The notes beneath the pieces were generated by a model. That model made no database searches. It had not been told where the DNA came from and worked only from the letters and a program-made list of their open reading frames with translations. The position numbers were made by a program, and so were the translations under genes. Source: Limnomonas spitsbergensis (Eukaryota; Chlorophyta; Chlorophyceae; Chlamydomonadales). Taken from it: 64,000 nucleotides of DNA. Shown piece after piece: positions 22,101 through 37,100 of the stretch (the stretch's first letter is position 1; each line of letters starts with the position of its first letter). The DNA lies in NCBI GenBank assembly GCA_037349105.1, contig JAYJMM010000017.1:620001-684000 (forward strand). The letters are read 5' to 3'.

Positions 22101-25100
22101 AAGGTTGACACGCCCATGTCCAAGTCGGTGATTTCCCGTCCGTCGTCTGTAGCCGGCAGCCAGTGCACACGGTGCAGGAGGACGGAGATCTGCACATTCT
22201 CGTCCTTGGCCAGGTTGATCTGAGAAGTGTGGAATCGGGTCATATGAAGAGCTCAGAAGATGAATTCAGGGGTGTGTTCTCGGTAAAGCAGCACCGCGAT
22301 GTTCTTCTTATTATCCTTATCATACTTGGCCAGGTTGATCTGAGAAGTGTGGAATAGAGGTATTGTTAGATTAGGTAATGGAGCACTCATTCGATGAGAT
22401 ACTTACCGAGGTGCAGCAGGACTGAGATCTGCACATTCTCGTCCTTGGCCAGGTTGGTCTGAGGTGAGTGGAATCGGGTCGTGGAGGGCTCAGATTCTCA
22501 GAAGATTAAATCAGGGGTGCTTTTCCGGTAAAGCGGCACCGCGATCTCCGTCTTATCATTATCCTTGGTCAGGCTGATCTATCTATGAAGTGTGGAAAAG
22601 AGGTATTGTTAGATTAGGTAATGAAGCAGTCATTCGATGAGATGCTCCCCGGTTCAGCACCACCACCATCTGCACATTCTCATCCTCAGCCAGGATAGCC
22701 AGGTTGATCTATGAAGTGTGGAAATGGGTCACGGAGGGCTCAAAAGATGATATCAGGGGCCAACTGGTCACGGAGGGCTCAGAAGAGTATGTCAGGCGCC
22801 AACTGGGTCACGGAACGAGGGCTCGGAAGATGTTATCAAGGTATTACCACCCGGTAAAGCACCACTGCGTCTCATTATACTAGGTAATGTAGGACTCAGG
22901 TAATAAGAATCTGATCTAACCCTGCTAGATCTACATCTGGGTATAACCCCGGAAAACAACATCCCAATCTCCATATTATCCTTGGCCAGGCTAAACTGGG
23001 CACACAAATGACATGACATGAGTGCATGTGTAACGACTTTGTACGTCCGCTTTCTGGATGCTGAATATCTCTGAATGCAGTGCGAGGGCCACCGTTCAGT
23101 GTATAAGACGCGTCTTGCAATTTCACGCATCACTCTCTGCCGGGCGCAATATCTCTGAATGCAGCGCGAGGCCCCCTGGCTGAAACGTAATGAGAATGAA
23201 GGGACACAAGTAAAAGAGGACAAACAAGATTACACAAAGGAATACGCATGCATGTCCAAGCATGTTAACTTGGAAATATCCTTTCGGCAACATCCTCTCG
23301 GACATATCCTCAAAACCCGAATTTAAATTAAAATACATTGGTTCGTTTTTGTTTATTTCCATGGATGAGTCAGGCCCAAATTCGACGCCCTGACTTGTGT
23401 CTCCCCTCTCCCTGCTCGCGCTGTCTGGCACATTTGAACAAGACTCAAACAAGACACTTCATCGCAAAAAATGCTCTCATCCCCATCTGCAACATGCCAT
23501 GTGCACCTATATATCTTATAAGGCATGTAAGAAGCCAAGATCCCTGTGGATCCAACAGCCTTGGATCTCTTTGATCCAGAGGGTCTCCAGCCAGCCCAGA
23601 TCCCTGTAGATCCAACAGCCTTGGATCTCATAGATCCAGAAAGACTCCAGCTAGCCCAGATCCCTGTAGATCCAAGATCCTTGGATGTCATAAATCTACA
23701 GAGCATCCAGTATGAAAAATCCTTATAGATCCAACTACCTTGGATTCCATAGATCCAGAAGGTCTCCAGCTAGCCCAGATCCCTCTATATCCAGCAGCCT
23801 CGGATCTCAAAAGTCAAGAAGGCCTCCACAATAACAAATCCTAAATTCCCACAGCCTCGGATCCCATAGATTAGTAATAACTTCCCCGGGACCCCTTCCT
23901 TGCTTAATCTTATGGCCCCCTCGTACGCCGGGAAGGCTTTACCTCGAGCGCCGGACCTCAAAAACACACCTCGTGGATCTTGTGAGGCATCCTCCGGTTA
24001 CGCCCGTTGGCATTCCACTCGTACAGCCACTCGATCATCTTCCGGTGCTCCAGAACCACTGTCCCCGAGGGCACTGGGCTTCCGTTGTGGCGCGCGTCCG
24101 GGTGGTTCTCCATCTTACCCGGTGTACGCAGCTTGATCACCTTTCGCCTTAGAGACATCTGCGCTCAGGAATGGGGGAATTAACACATTGACATACCGGT
24201 ACTGAGACACAACTTTTTGAATACGGTACCGGATCTAGATCCCACCTGCTTGATCTAGATCCCACCAGCAGAATCTGCCTCTGCTGAGCCAGCTTCAGCA
24301 CGTATAACTTGATTACCACTGAATCAAGTACCTGATCTTACCCTGTTAGATCTAGATCCCACCTGCTTGATCTAGATCCCATCAGCAGAATATCTATTTG
24401 ATGAGCCTGCTTGGCGAATAAAATCAACCCTCCACCTTCATAGATACACTTAGGCCTGCTGGATCCAGATCTCACCTGCAGGATCTTCATCTGTTGAGCC
24501 AGCTTCAGGATCTGGAAGTGACTCTCCAGCATCACACAAACTGGATCTAACCCTCTTGGATATAGATCTCACCTGCAGGATCTTCATCTGTTGAGCCAGC
24601 TTGAGCACGTGGAAGTTGCCCTCCACCACTGTGTGCCGGGCTGTGGTCTTATCGTCCCACTCAGGGGGCAGCTGCGCTGAGCCCTCAAACTGCATCGTCA
24701 TGCCCATGTACCTAGATGCAGATGCATGATTAAACATCATGAGATACCGTAAAGAGTGGTAGACTTCGCTCACATTAATTAACGATTGGGGTGCGCGGAA
24801 ATTGCGCGGACCTGGATTTTCCATTATCGTACATAATTTGTCATTATCGTACCTGATACGCGGCGTTACATCAAATGATCTGCAATATATTTGCCACTGC
24901 GCAGCCGTTTTTCAGCTGTTTTGGGGCTGCTCGAAAACGTTTTTGGGGGGCTACGCGGACCCTATCCCGTTTTACAGTAAACGATATTTATGTGGCAGGA
25001 ATGCAGGATTAGTGCGGTCAAAACATTTAGGAAGCAGTCAAGCAGCTGCACGGAGTACCCAAACTGCTCCTTAATGCCCATAAGTGTTCGATAAGATAGC

Positions 25101-28100
25101 AAGCTTCACCAGACTTGCAAGGTAGTGGGGTGGGGGCTCAATGCCTATTAAGTTATCCACTGGCTGTTTTCAGCCTGAGCTTATCGCATTCGGATCAACA
25201 GTGTGTTGCCTAAGTCCAGATGAGCCGGAGGTGGTGTAGATGGATTGAGGGTTCAGATCCTTAGGGTTTAGACCCTAGACTCTTAACCCAAAATCTTGAT
25301 GAGCCGGAGGTGGTGTAGATGGGTTAAGGGTTCAGACCCTCAGGGTTGAGACCCTGAACCCAATTCCTGATGAGCTGGAGGTGGTGTAGATGGGTTTATG
25401 GTTCACACCCTCAACCCTCAACCCTAAGTCCTGACGAGCCGGAGGTGGTGTAGATGCCTATTCATAACGAAGTAGCTCCTGCTTGGAGAGGTGCTCACCC
25501 AAAGAAGCTTCTGCCAGACACCTTGCTCGAGACGTAGATGGTGATGCCATTCACGATGACGTTCAGGATGGATGCGGTCAGGGCCTGCGGGAATCAACAT
25601 CAGGAATGCAACTGGCGGAGGCATCCAGGGATTTAGGGTTGTAGGGTTTTAGACTTTGTCAATGCTTTCAGCATCGGAATGATCCATTTCCGTGAACTCA
25701 GGCTATACGCTTATAAAACGCAATCACGTGTGTGCGTTTTTCAGTCTGCTACAGACAACCCTCGACAGGCTGCTTTACCGCCTCTGATCACATGATTAAT
25801 TTCAATTTCAATTTCTTGACCAACCTCTAGCCCCCCTCAGGCACCTGCTGGCAGCCAGCATTGAGCCGATCCGGACCAAACCTTGGCCCAGGCAGCAAAA
25901 AACACCTTTCTGAGACAAGCCTCCCTGGCCGTAGGACATGATGAAGCTGACAAGTAGGCCATATTGTGGCTACCAAGTAGATGTGGCAACACAAAAAATC
26001 CAGTTACCCCCCCCTCCCCCTATCAACGTCGCCACGGAGGCCAAGCTGAACTCGTCTGGCCCCTAGTTAAGGGTTTGGGGTTACCCCCCCCCCCCTTTTA
26101 CCTGCGCCACAGAGGACAAGCTGAACTCATCTGGCGCCTAGCATATTGTTTAGGGTTTAAGGTTTACCCCCCCCCCCTGATCACCTGTGCTACCGAAGAC
26201 AAGCTGAACTCATCTGGCGCCTAGCGTATTTTTTAGGGTTAAAGGTTTAAATCCCCCCCCCCTAATCACCTGTGCTACCGAAGACAAGCTGAACTCATCT
26301 GGCGCCTAGCATATTGTTTAGGGTTTAAGGTTTAACCCCCCCCCCTCCTCTATCACCTGTGCTACCGAAGACAAGCTGAACTCATCTGGCGCTGAGGAGC
26401 CCTCTGTTTTCGGTGGATGGTACTCAATGTACTTGTACATGTACGCCTGTGAAGAGAAGTATAAAGTATCACAATATGACATCAAGGAACCTCGGTTATC
26501 AGCAAATTGTACCCGGTTTAGGGTTTAGGGCGAATGATCTTCTCCATGCAGGCCTGCATTGCAAAGAGTCACGTCTGCAAATACTAGTATGAGAAGTGGG
26601 CATCGAGGAACCTCTGTAACCGGCGGATGGCACTCACACACATGCGCTCACTGCCAGAATGTTCTCCAGCATCAACTGCAGCAGCACCTCTGTGGACATG
26701 CACCCCCCCCCCCACCACACACACACTCACACACACATGCACTCACTGCATGAATGTTCTCCATCATCAACTGCAGCAACATGCCTGTGGACATGCACCC
26801 CCCCACCACCACACACACACTCACACACACATGCACTCACTGCAAGAATGGTTTGCGGTACCGATTGCAAGAGCACTTCCATTGGCACGCGCACGGTGCG
26901 GTATTGCAGCAGGAAGTTGATGAACATGTTGTTGAGGGGGTTGACGTTGTAGTGCTGATCGTCCCTGCAGAGGAGTCCAGGGTTTAGGGTTTTAAATTGC
27001 AGCCCACCAGCTTGAAACACGAGGTGGGCAGCCCACCAGCTTGAAGCATGAGGTGGGCAGCCCTCCAGCTTCAAACACGAGGTGGATAGCCCACCAGCTT
27101 GAAGCATGAGGTGGGCAGCCCACCAGCTTGAAGAATGAGGTGGGCAGCCCACCATCTTTAGACACGAGGTGGGCAGCCTACCAGCTTGAAGCATGAGGTG
27201 GACAGCCCACCATCCTTAGACACGAGGTGGGCAGCCCACCAGTTTGAAGCATGAGGTGGGCAGCCCACCAGCTTGAAACAGCCTGGTTATTGGACAACCG
27301 AATCAAACAGGATGTCAATGTATGACAGAGGAGTGGTAGGGTTGAGATGCAAAGGGCAAATGCGTGAGGCAGCTCAGATCTGATGGCCCAGTGCTGTGCC
27401 AATTACCGTCCGTGCGGTGGCTGGATTACGGACCTGAGTTTCAGGTACCGCAATTTCAAGGCGAATTCAGCTACTTTCACCAGCAATGGACCGGAATTAC
27501 TGATGCAAATACTGAATTACGGCGCAACTGCATGGCACTGGTTTGGATGCAAAGGACATATCTGGGCTGCCGAGCAGAGCAGCAGAGCCGCAGTACTGCC
27601 ACGAAGCCCATGGAGTACTAACTTATGACTCTGGCCATACTCGCCATACTCGTGTCTTAATACATTTCTAAAATGTTTTCTAAAAATATCTTTAAGATGT
27701 CTTTTAGATTATAGTATCTATTCCAGGACCTCCCAACAAACACATACTTGATCCCAAACACTCAATTATTGCCCCTTATTGAGCCATAAACATCCCTAGC
27801 ATCGTAAGCCCCACCTGGAATAGACTTATATTAAAATAAAACGAAGTTCCTAAACCATATGCACCACTCATATTTACAGCTCCATGAGCGCGGACTTCGT
27901 TTCCAGGTAGAATGCAATGAGATTGAAGCCACGCATGAGCGTATTGATGATGGGCGCCGGGACACTACCTCCCAAAAAGCACATACCTGATCCAAAACAC
28001 TCAGTTCCTGCTGTTGATGCTCAGAAATTCCAAGTGCGGCCCTCGGAAAAAATATACGGTATAATTCAATTTACAAATCCACGAGTTACAATTTACAGCC

Positions 28101-31100
28101 TACCGGCATGCCCCGCTGATATTTACAGCTCCATGGGCAACTTGCTTTATTCAAATCAAGTTACACTGTATCCACACTTTATTTACAGCTCCATGGGCAA
28201 CTCACTTTCTTCAAAATCAATTTACCCTGTATTCACAATTTATTTACACCTCAATGGGCAAAAGCTCACTTTGTCTCCAAGTAGAATGCAATGAGGTCAA
28301 AGCAGAGCATCAGCGCATCGATGATGGGTACCGCGATGCAATTGACGATGAAGCCAGCGAGGAAGGCTAGCGGGGCGGACACCAAGTACATAAACGGGCG
28401 CGAGGACAGCTTCCGCAGCCAGGTTGGGGACCTGAGGGGGGGGGGGGGGGGGGGCGGAGTCAACGAGGATCGTGATCAGGACATCAAAAACATGAACGGG
28501 CGCAAGGACAGCTTCCACAGCCAGGCTGGGTTTAATAGGCAAGATCCCAATCTGATTAGAAGTACCGGTATCGTCCTTAACCCCACGCTGGTTATCCCCT
28601 CACCCCCCAGCCCTGAACCCTCAAACCGACACAGGGGATTACACCGTGAGAGACTGGAACGATCGGTCTCATCTCCAATCATTTTTTAATTTGCCTACTT
28701 GTTTGGTTTCAGGGTGCCCTGGCTCGCTACAGTGACTGGCGTCACGAATAATCGAAAAATCATCGAAAAATGCTTGCCGTCTGTCACCTGTTGACCTTCT
28801 TCCGAGTTGGATCGATCAAGGTCTGCTTCTCCTCCTCGGCCTCCTCCTCATCATCCTCGTACTGATTGCGGTTGATGACACCCATGATGTAGTGACGCAT
28901 CCACCAGGTCAGCAGGGCCGCCAAAATCACATCTGCATGGCAGAACCAGTGAGGTGCATGGGGTATGTGGGTGCATGGGTGCATGGGTGTTGTTGATCAA
29001 CCCCATGGTGGAGTGGGACCATGCCCACCAGGTCAGCAGGGCCGCCAAAATCACATCTGCATGGCAGAACCAGTGAGGTGCATGGGGTATGTGGGTGCAT
29101 GGGTACATGGGTGCATGGGTGCATGGGTGTTGTTGATCAACCCCATGGTGGAGTGGGACCATGCCCACCAGGTCAGCAGGGCCGCCAAAATCACATCTGC
29201 ATGGCAGAACCAGTGAGGTGCATGGGGTATGTGGGTGCATGGGTACATGGGTGCATGGGTGCATGGGTGTTGTTGATCAACCCCATGGTGGAGTGGGACC
29301 ATGCCCACCAGGTCAGCAGGGCCGCCAAAATCACATCTGCATGGCAAAACCAGTGAGGTGCATGGGGTATGTGGGTGCATGGGGTATGTGGGTGCATGGG
29401 TGCATGGGTGTTGTTGATCAACCCCATGGTGGAGTGGGACCATGCCCACCAGGTCAGCAGGGCCGCCAAAATCACATCTGAATGGCAAAACCAGTGAGGT
29501 GCATGTGTGCATGGGTACATGGTTGCTGTTGAACACACCCATGGTGTATTGCCATGTCAACCACATGAGGAGGCACACCAGGATGCCGCCTAAAAGACAG
29601 TACTTATTTCAAAAGGATGCAGCTAGTCAGCTACATTTAAGCTCCACTTTGGTGACAACTCGGCGTAGGGACAGCAGGGCTCGGCGCAATCTTGGAAATC
29701 TTACTTGGCATGCTCTCAGCGTCCACATGTTCAAAAGCGGCAACGGTGGTATGGCTAACGATTAGGGTGGTATTCAAACCCAGGCTGGCAGGTCTTACGG
29801 CTAGGGTATGATATTCACACCCTTGTGATATTCACACCTTGGCAATATTCACACCCTAGTGATATTGACACCGTGGCGATATTCACACCCTGGTGATATT
29901 CGTACAGCAGGTCTCCAATTTGAAGGTTGTGTTCTTCAAATTCAAGCCAGCGCACAAAATTGAAATCAGGCACGTTGTGCATGACCCGCCAGATTGAACT
30001 CGTGAGAAGAATACCCCCCTAACAATTACATTTCTGTAGTAGCCACCAATTATCTTCCTGTGCTTCAGCTACAGTTCAGCTACAGTTGAACTACATCGCA
30101 TCTGACAGCCGTGGGTGTCTGGTGCAGCAAGCCCCGCTGCTTCAGCCACTGGCGGAAAGCCGGTCAGGGTTTGGTATCCATCGCACTAGTGGTGGCCACC
30201 GAGCAACACCCCAGCATGGTAAGTTCACTAATTCATCACTGGGTCAGGGCCCCAGGCAGAAGACGTGGAGCAGGACGGAGCAGCAGTAGTTCACTGTCCC
30301 AGAGAGATCCACCTTTAAGAGATTGACCACGAACACTGGGTCAGGGCCCCAGGCAACAGACATGGAGCAACACTCTGTTAGTTCAATGTCCCAGAGATAC
30401 CCACCTTTGAGAGATTGACTACCAACACTACAGGGAGGGCAGATGCTGTCGCATCACAGCTGAATTGCAGCTGAGTCACCCTAGATTGTAGCTGAATCAC
30501 CCTGAATTGTATCTGAGCCACCATGAATTGTAGCTGAATCACCCGCTATTGTAGCTGAATCACCCCGAATTGTAGCTGAGCCATCCTGGATTGTAGCTGA
30601 ATCACCCTGATTTAAATAGTGACTCACAGTGGTTGGCCACGAAAACCACGGAGAGGGCGAACGCCGTCACATACCCATTAGCTGCAAACCACTGCGTGTG
30701 TAAGCAAGAGTAGAGGGGGGTCAGGGCAGGAAAGAAGAGGGAGGGGGGCAGGGCAAGCAGTATTAGCTCTTAAGCATGGTATTCATTTGAATGTGGTTCC
30801 AGAATGCACTGGATAAGTCAACAAAGTAACCATCAGAGTGACCATTTGAGTGACTATCAGAGTGATCATCAGAGTAACCATCGGTGTAATCGGAGTGACT
30901 GCCAGAGAGATCATTGAAGTGATGATATGAGTGGCCATCAGAACATCAGAGTGACCTTCACAGTGACAAATGCAGAGGCCATCAGAGTGATTATTGAAGT
31001 GAACACTAGAGTGACCATCGGAGTGATGATCTGACTGACCATCAGAGTGTTCTTCACAGTGACAAATGCTGAGGCCATCAGCGTGACCAGTGGAGTATCC

Positions 31101-34100
31101 ACTAGAGTGGCCATCATAGTAATGATCTGACTGAACATTTGACCATGAGAGTGACCATCGCAGTGGTCAAGGGAACAATCAATGACCATCAGAGCTGCCT
31201 AACCATCATTGAGCATCGATCCATGCAGCTGGAGCTGTATAGGGCAGCATGCCTGGATCCTTGCAACTGCTCCCTGGCATGGCACCTTCATTCGGCGTTG
31301 GAGAGTCAAGATCGACTGTATGTGTATAGAAGGGTGGAGGATCAAAGCGTTGTAATTCTGAAGTCAAAATAGTGCCACTCAGGAGTCAGAGCTGTTGAAT
31401 TCTGAAGTGAAAGCGGTGGATCTCCTGAGTCAAAGCGGTGAAACGCTGAAGTCAGAGATGGGTAGCACTGCAGTCAAATCTGTGTAACTCCCCAGTCCAA
31501 GCTAAACGACTCTGGAATCAAAGCTGTGCGCTTCTGAAGACAAAATTGTTTAACTCCTGAGTTAAAGCTGGGTGACCCCCTAGTCAAAGCCATGTAACTC
31601 CATAGTCAAAGCTGTGTAAATCTGGAGTCAAAGCTGTGTATCTCCGTCCCCAATCAAAGCTGTGTGACTCTGAAGTCAAAGCTGTGTAACTTCCCAATCA
31701 AAGCTATGCAACTTTTGAGTTTAAGCTGTGCAAATCCGGAGTCAAAGCTGCGTAACTCCGGAGTCAAAGCTGGGTAACTCCCGGGTCAAAACTGGGTAAC
31801 TCCAAAGTCAAAGCTGCGTATATCCCTAGTCAAAGCTGTGTAACTCTGGAGTCAAAGCATTGAAGTTCTTTAAACAAAACTAAGCCACCCCGGAGCTCAT
31901 GATGTCTACCCCCCTAATCGTGACGCTGTTACTCTGGAGTCAAAACTGAGTAGTTATGGAATTTAAACTGTTAACACGCACGCCCAGTACCTGGACTCTC
32001 ACACACGACCACTTCCTGGCACTGTCACACACGACCAGTTCCTGGACTCTCACACACGACCACCTCCTGGCACTGTCACACACGCCCAGTACCTGGACTC
32101 TCACACACGACCACTTCCTGGAACTGTCACACACGCCCAGTACCTGGACTCTCACACACGACCACTTCCTGGAACTGTCACACACGACCAGTACCTGGAC
32201 TCTCACACACGACCACTTCCTGGAACTGTCACACACGCCCAGTACCTGGACTCTCACACACGACCACTTCCTGGAACTGTCACACACGCCCAGTACCTGG
32301 ACTCTCACACACGACCACTTCCTGGAACTGTCACACACGACCAGTTCCTGGACTCTCACACACGACCACTTCCTGGAACTGTCACACACGCCCAGTACCT
32401 GGACTCTCACACACGACCACTTCCTGGAACTGTCACACACGACCAGTACCTGGACTCTCACACACGACCACTTCCTGGAACTGTCACACACGCCCAGTAC
32501 CTGGACTCTCACACACGACCACTTCCTGGCACTGTCACACACGCCCAGTACCTGGACTCTCACACACGACCACTTCCTGGAACTGTCACACACGACCAGT
32601 ACCTGGACTCTCACACACGACCACTTCCTGGAACTGTCACACACGCCCAGTACCTGGACTCTCACACACGACCACTTCCTGGAACTGTCACACACGACCA
32701 GTACCTGGACTCTCACACACGACCACTTCCTGGAACTGTCACACACGACCAGTACCTGGACTCTCACACACGACCACTTCCTGGAACTGTCACACACGCC
32801 CAGTACCTGGACTCTCACACACGACCACTTCCTGGAACTGTCACACACGACCAGTACCTGGACTCTCACACACGACCACTTCCTGGAACTGTCACACACG
32901 CCCAGTACCTGGACTCTCACACACGACCACTTCCTGGCACTGTCACACACGCCCAGTACCTGGACTCTCACACACGACCACTTCCTGGCACTGTCACACA
33001 CGCCCAGTACCTGGACTCTCACACACGACCACTTCCTGGAACTGTCACACACGCCCAGTACCTGGACTCTCACACACGACCACTTCCTGGCACTGTCACA
33101 CACGCCCAGTACCTGGACTCTCACACACGACCACTTCCTGGAACTGTCACACACGCCCAGTACCTGGACTCTCACACACGACCACTTCCTGGCACTGTCA
33201 CACACGCCCAGTACCTGGACTCTCACACACGACCACTTCCTGGCACTGTCACACACGCCCAGTACCTGGACTCTCACACACGACCACTTCCTGGAACTGT
33301 CACACACGCCCAGTACCTGGACTCTCACACACGACCACTTCCTGGCACTGTCACACACGCCCAGTACCTGGACTCTCACACACGACCACTTCCTGGAACT
33401 GTCACACACGCCCAGTACCTGGACTCTCACACACGACCACTTCCTGGAACTGTCACACACGCCCAGTACCTGGACTCTCACACACGACCACTTCCTGGAA
33501 CTGTCACACACGCCCAGTACCTGGACTCTCACACACGACCACTTCCTGGAACTGTCACACACGACCAGTACCTGGACTCTCACACACGACCACTTCCTGG
33601 AACTGTCACACACGACCAGTACCTGGACTCTCACACACGACCACTTCCTGGCACTGTCACACACGCCCAGTACCTGGACTCTCACACACGACCACTTCCT
33701 GGAACTGTCACACACGCCCAGTTCCTGGACTCTCACACACGACCACTTCCTGGAACTGTCACACACGCCCAGTTCCTGGACTCTCACACACGACCACTTC
33801 CTGGAACTGTCACACACGCCCAGTACCTGGACTCTCACACACGACCACTTCCTGGAACTGTCACACACGCCCAGTACCTGGACTCTCACACACGACCGCT
33901 TCCTGGCACTGTCACACACGCCCAGTACCTGGACTCTCACACACGACCACTTCCTGGCACTGTCACACACGCCCAGTACCTGGACTCTCACACACGACCA
34001 CTTCCTGGAACTGTCACACACGCCCAGTACCTGGACTCTCACACACGACCACTTCCTGGAACTGTCACACACGCCCAGTACCTGGACTCTCACACACGAC

Positions 34101-37100
34101 CACTTCCTGGCACTGTCACACACGCCCAGTACCTGGACTCTCACACACGACCACTTCCTGGAACTGTCACACACGACCAGTACCTGGACTCTCACACACG
34201 ACCACTTCCTGGAACTGTCACACACGCCCAGTACCTGGACTCTCACACACGACCACTTCCTGGAACTGTCACACACGCCCAGTACCTGGACTCTCACACA
34301 CGACCACTTCCTGGAACTGTCACACACGACCAGTACCTGGACTCTCACACACGACCACTTCCTGGAACTGTCACACACGACCAGTACCTGGACTCTCACA
34401 CACGACCACTTCCTGGAACTGTCACACACGCCCAGTACCTGGACTCTCACACACGACCACTTCCTGGAACTGTCACACACGCCCAGTTCCTGGACTCTCA
34501 CACACGACCACTTCCTGGCACTGTCACACACGCCCAGTTCCTGGACTCTCACACACGACCACTTCCTGGAACTGTCACACACGACCAGTACCTGGACTCT
34601 CACACACGACCACTTCCTGGAACTGTCACACACGACCAGTACCTGGACTCTCACACACGACCGCTTCCTGGCACTGTCACACACGCCCAGTACCTGGACT
34701 CTCACACACGACCACTTCCTGGCACTGTCACACACGCCCAGTACCTGGACTCTCACACACGACCACTTCCTGGAACTGTCACACACGCCCAGTTCCTGGA
34801 CTCTCACACACGACCACTTCCTGGCACTGTCACACACGCCCAGTTCCTGGACTCTCACACACGACCACTTCTTGGAACTGTCACACACGCCCAGTACCTG
34901 GACTCTCACACACGACCACTTCCTGGCACTGTCACACACGCCCAGTACCTGGACTCTCACACACGACCACTTCCTGGCACTGTCACACACGCCCAGTACC
35001 TGGACTCTCACACACGACCACTTCCTGGAACTGTCACACACGCCCAGTACCTGGACTCTCACACACGACCACTTCCTGGAACTGTCACACACGCCCAGTA
35101 CCTGGACTCTCACACACGACCACTTCCTGGAACTGTCACACACGACCAGTACCTGGACTCTCACACACGACCACTTCCTGGAACTGTCACACACGCCCAG
35201 TACCTGGACTCTCACACACGACCACTTCCTGGAACTGTCACACACGCCCAGTACCTGGACTCTCACACACGACCACTTCCTGGAACTGTCACACACGCCC
35301 AGTTCCTGGACTCTCACACACGACCACTTCCTGGCACTGTCACACACGCCCAGTACCTGGACTCTCACACACGACCACTTCCTGGAACTGTCACACACGA
35401 CCAGTACCTGGACTCTCACACACGACCACTTCCTGGCACTGTCACACACGCCCAGTACCTGGACTCTCACACACGACCACTTCCTGGAACTGTCACACAC
35501 GCCCAGTACCTGGACTCTCACACACGACCACTTCCTGGAACTGTCACACACGCCCAGTACCTGGACTCTCACACACGACCACTTCCTGGAACTGTCACAC
35601 ACGACCAGTACCTGGACTCTCACACACGACCACTTCCTGGAACTGTCACACACGCCCAGTACCTGGACTCTCACACACGACCACTTCCTGGAACTGTCAC
35701 ACACGCCCAGTTCCTGGACTCTCACACACGACCACTTCCTGGCACTGTCACACACGCCCAGTTCCTGGACTCTCACACACGACCACTTCCTGGAACTGTC
35801 ACACACGCCCAGTACCTGGACTCTCACACACGACCACTTCCTGGAACTGTCACACACGCCCAGTACCTGGACTCTCACACACGACCGCTTCCTGGAACTG
35901 TCACACACGCCCAGTACCTGGACTCTCACACACGACAAACTTCCTGGCACTGTCACACACGCCCAGTACCTGGACTCTCACACACGACCACTTCCTGGCA
36001 CTGTCACACACGCCCAGTTCCTGGACTCTCACACACGACCACTTCCTGGCACTGTCACACACGCCCAGTTCCTGGACTCTCACACACGACCACTTCCTGG
36101 AACTGTCACACACGCCCAGTACCTGGACTCTCACACACGACCACTTCCTGGAACTATCACACACGCTCAGTACCTGGACTCTCACACACGACCACTTCCT
36201 GGCACTGTCACACACGCCCAGTACCTGGACTCTCACACACGACCACTTCCTGGAACTGTCACACACGCCCAGTACCTGGACTCTCACACAGGACCACTTC
36301 CTGGAACTGTCACACACGCCCAGTACCTGGACTCTCACACACGACCACTTCCTGGAACTGTCACACACGCCCAGTACCTGGACTCTCACACACGACCACT
36401 TCCTGGCACTGTCACACACGCCCAGTACCTGGACTCTCACACACGACCACTTCCTGGCACCACTGTCACACACGCCCAGTACCTGGACTCTCACACACGA
36501 CCACTTCCTGGAACTGTCACACACGCCCAGTACCTGGACTCTCACACACGACCACTTCCTGGCACTGTCACACACGCCCAGTTCCTGGACTCTCACACAC
36601 GACCACTTCCTGGAACTGTCACACACGCCCAGTACCTGGACTCTCACACACGACCACTTCCTGGAACTGTCACACACGCCCAGTACCTGGACTCTCACAC
36701 ACGACCGCTTCCTGGCACTGTCACACACGCCCAGTACCTGGACTCTCACACACGACCACTTCCTGGCACTGTCACACACGCCCAGTACCTGGACTCTCAC
36801 ACACGACCACTTCCTGGCACTGTCACACACGCCCAGTTCCTGGACTCTCACACACGACCACTTCCTGGCACTGTCACACACGCCCAGTACCTGGACTCTC
36901 ACACACGACCACTTCCTGGCACTGTCACAAACGACCAGTACCTGGACTCTCACACACGACCACTTCCTGGCACCACTGTCACACACGCCCAGTACCTGGA
37001 CTCTCACACACGACCACTTCCTGGAACTGTCACACACGACCAGTAACTGGACTCTCACACACGACCACTTCCTGGCACTGTCACACACGCCCAGTTCCTG

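Noticed and set aside
28851..29578. Repeat protein with CDFGGPADLVGMVPLHHGVDQQ-type units
   Set aside because: Out-of-frame reading of the tandem exon 6 edge copies; the exon 6 frame gives the membrane helix instead.
31940..35956. Minus-strand frame of about 1,340 residues (WSCVRVQVLGVCDSSRK units)
   Set aside because: Same array; no start context, no unique sequence and no frame preference.
31956..37046. Plus-strand open frame of about 1,700 residues with a 17-residue repeat
   Set aside because: It comes from a 51-bp unit without stops. Other frames and the opposite strand are equally open, and the array lies between phase-matched exons of a minus-strand gene.
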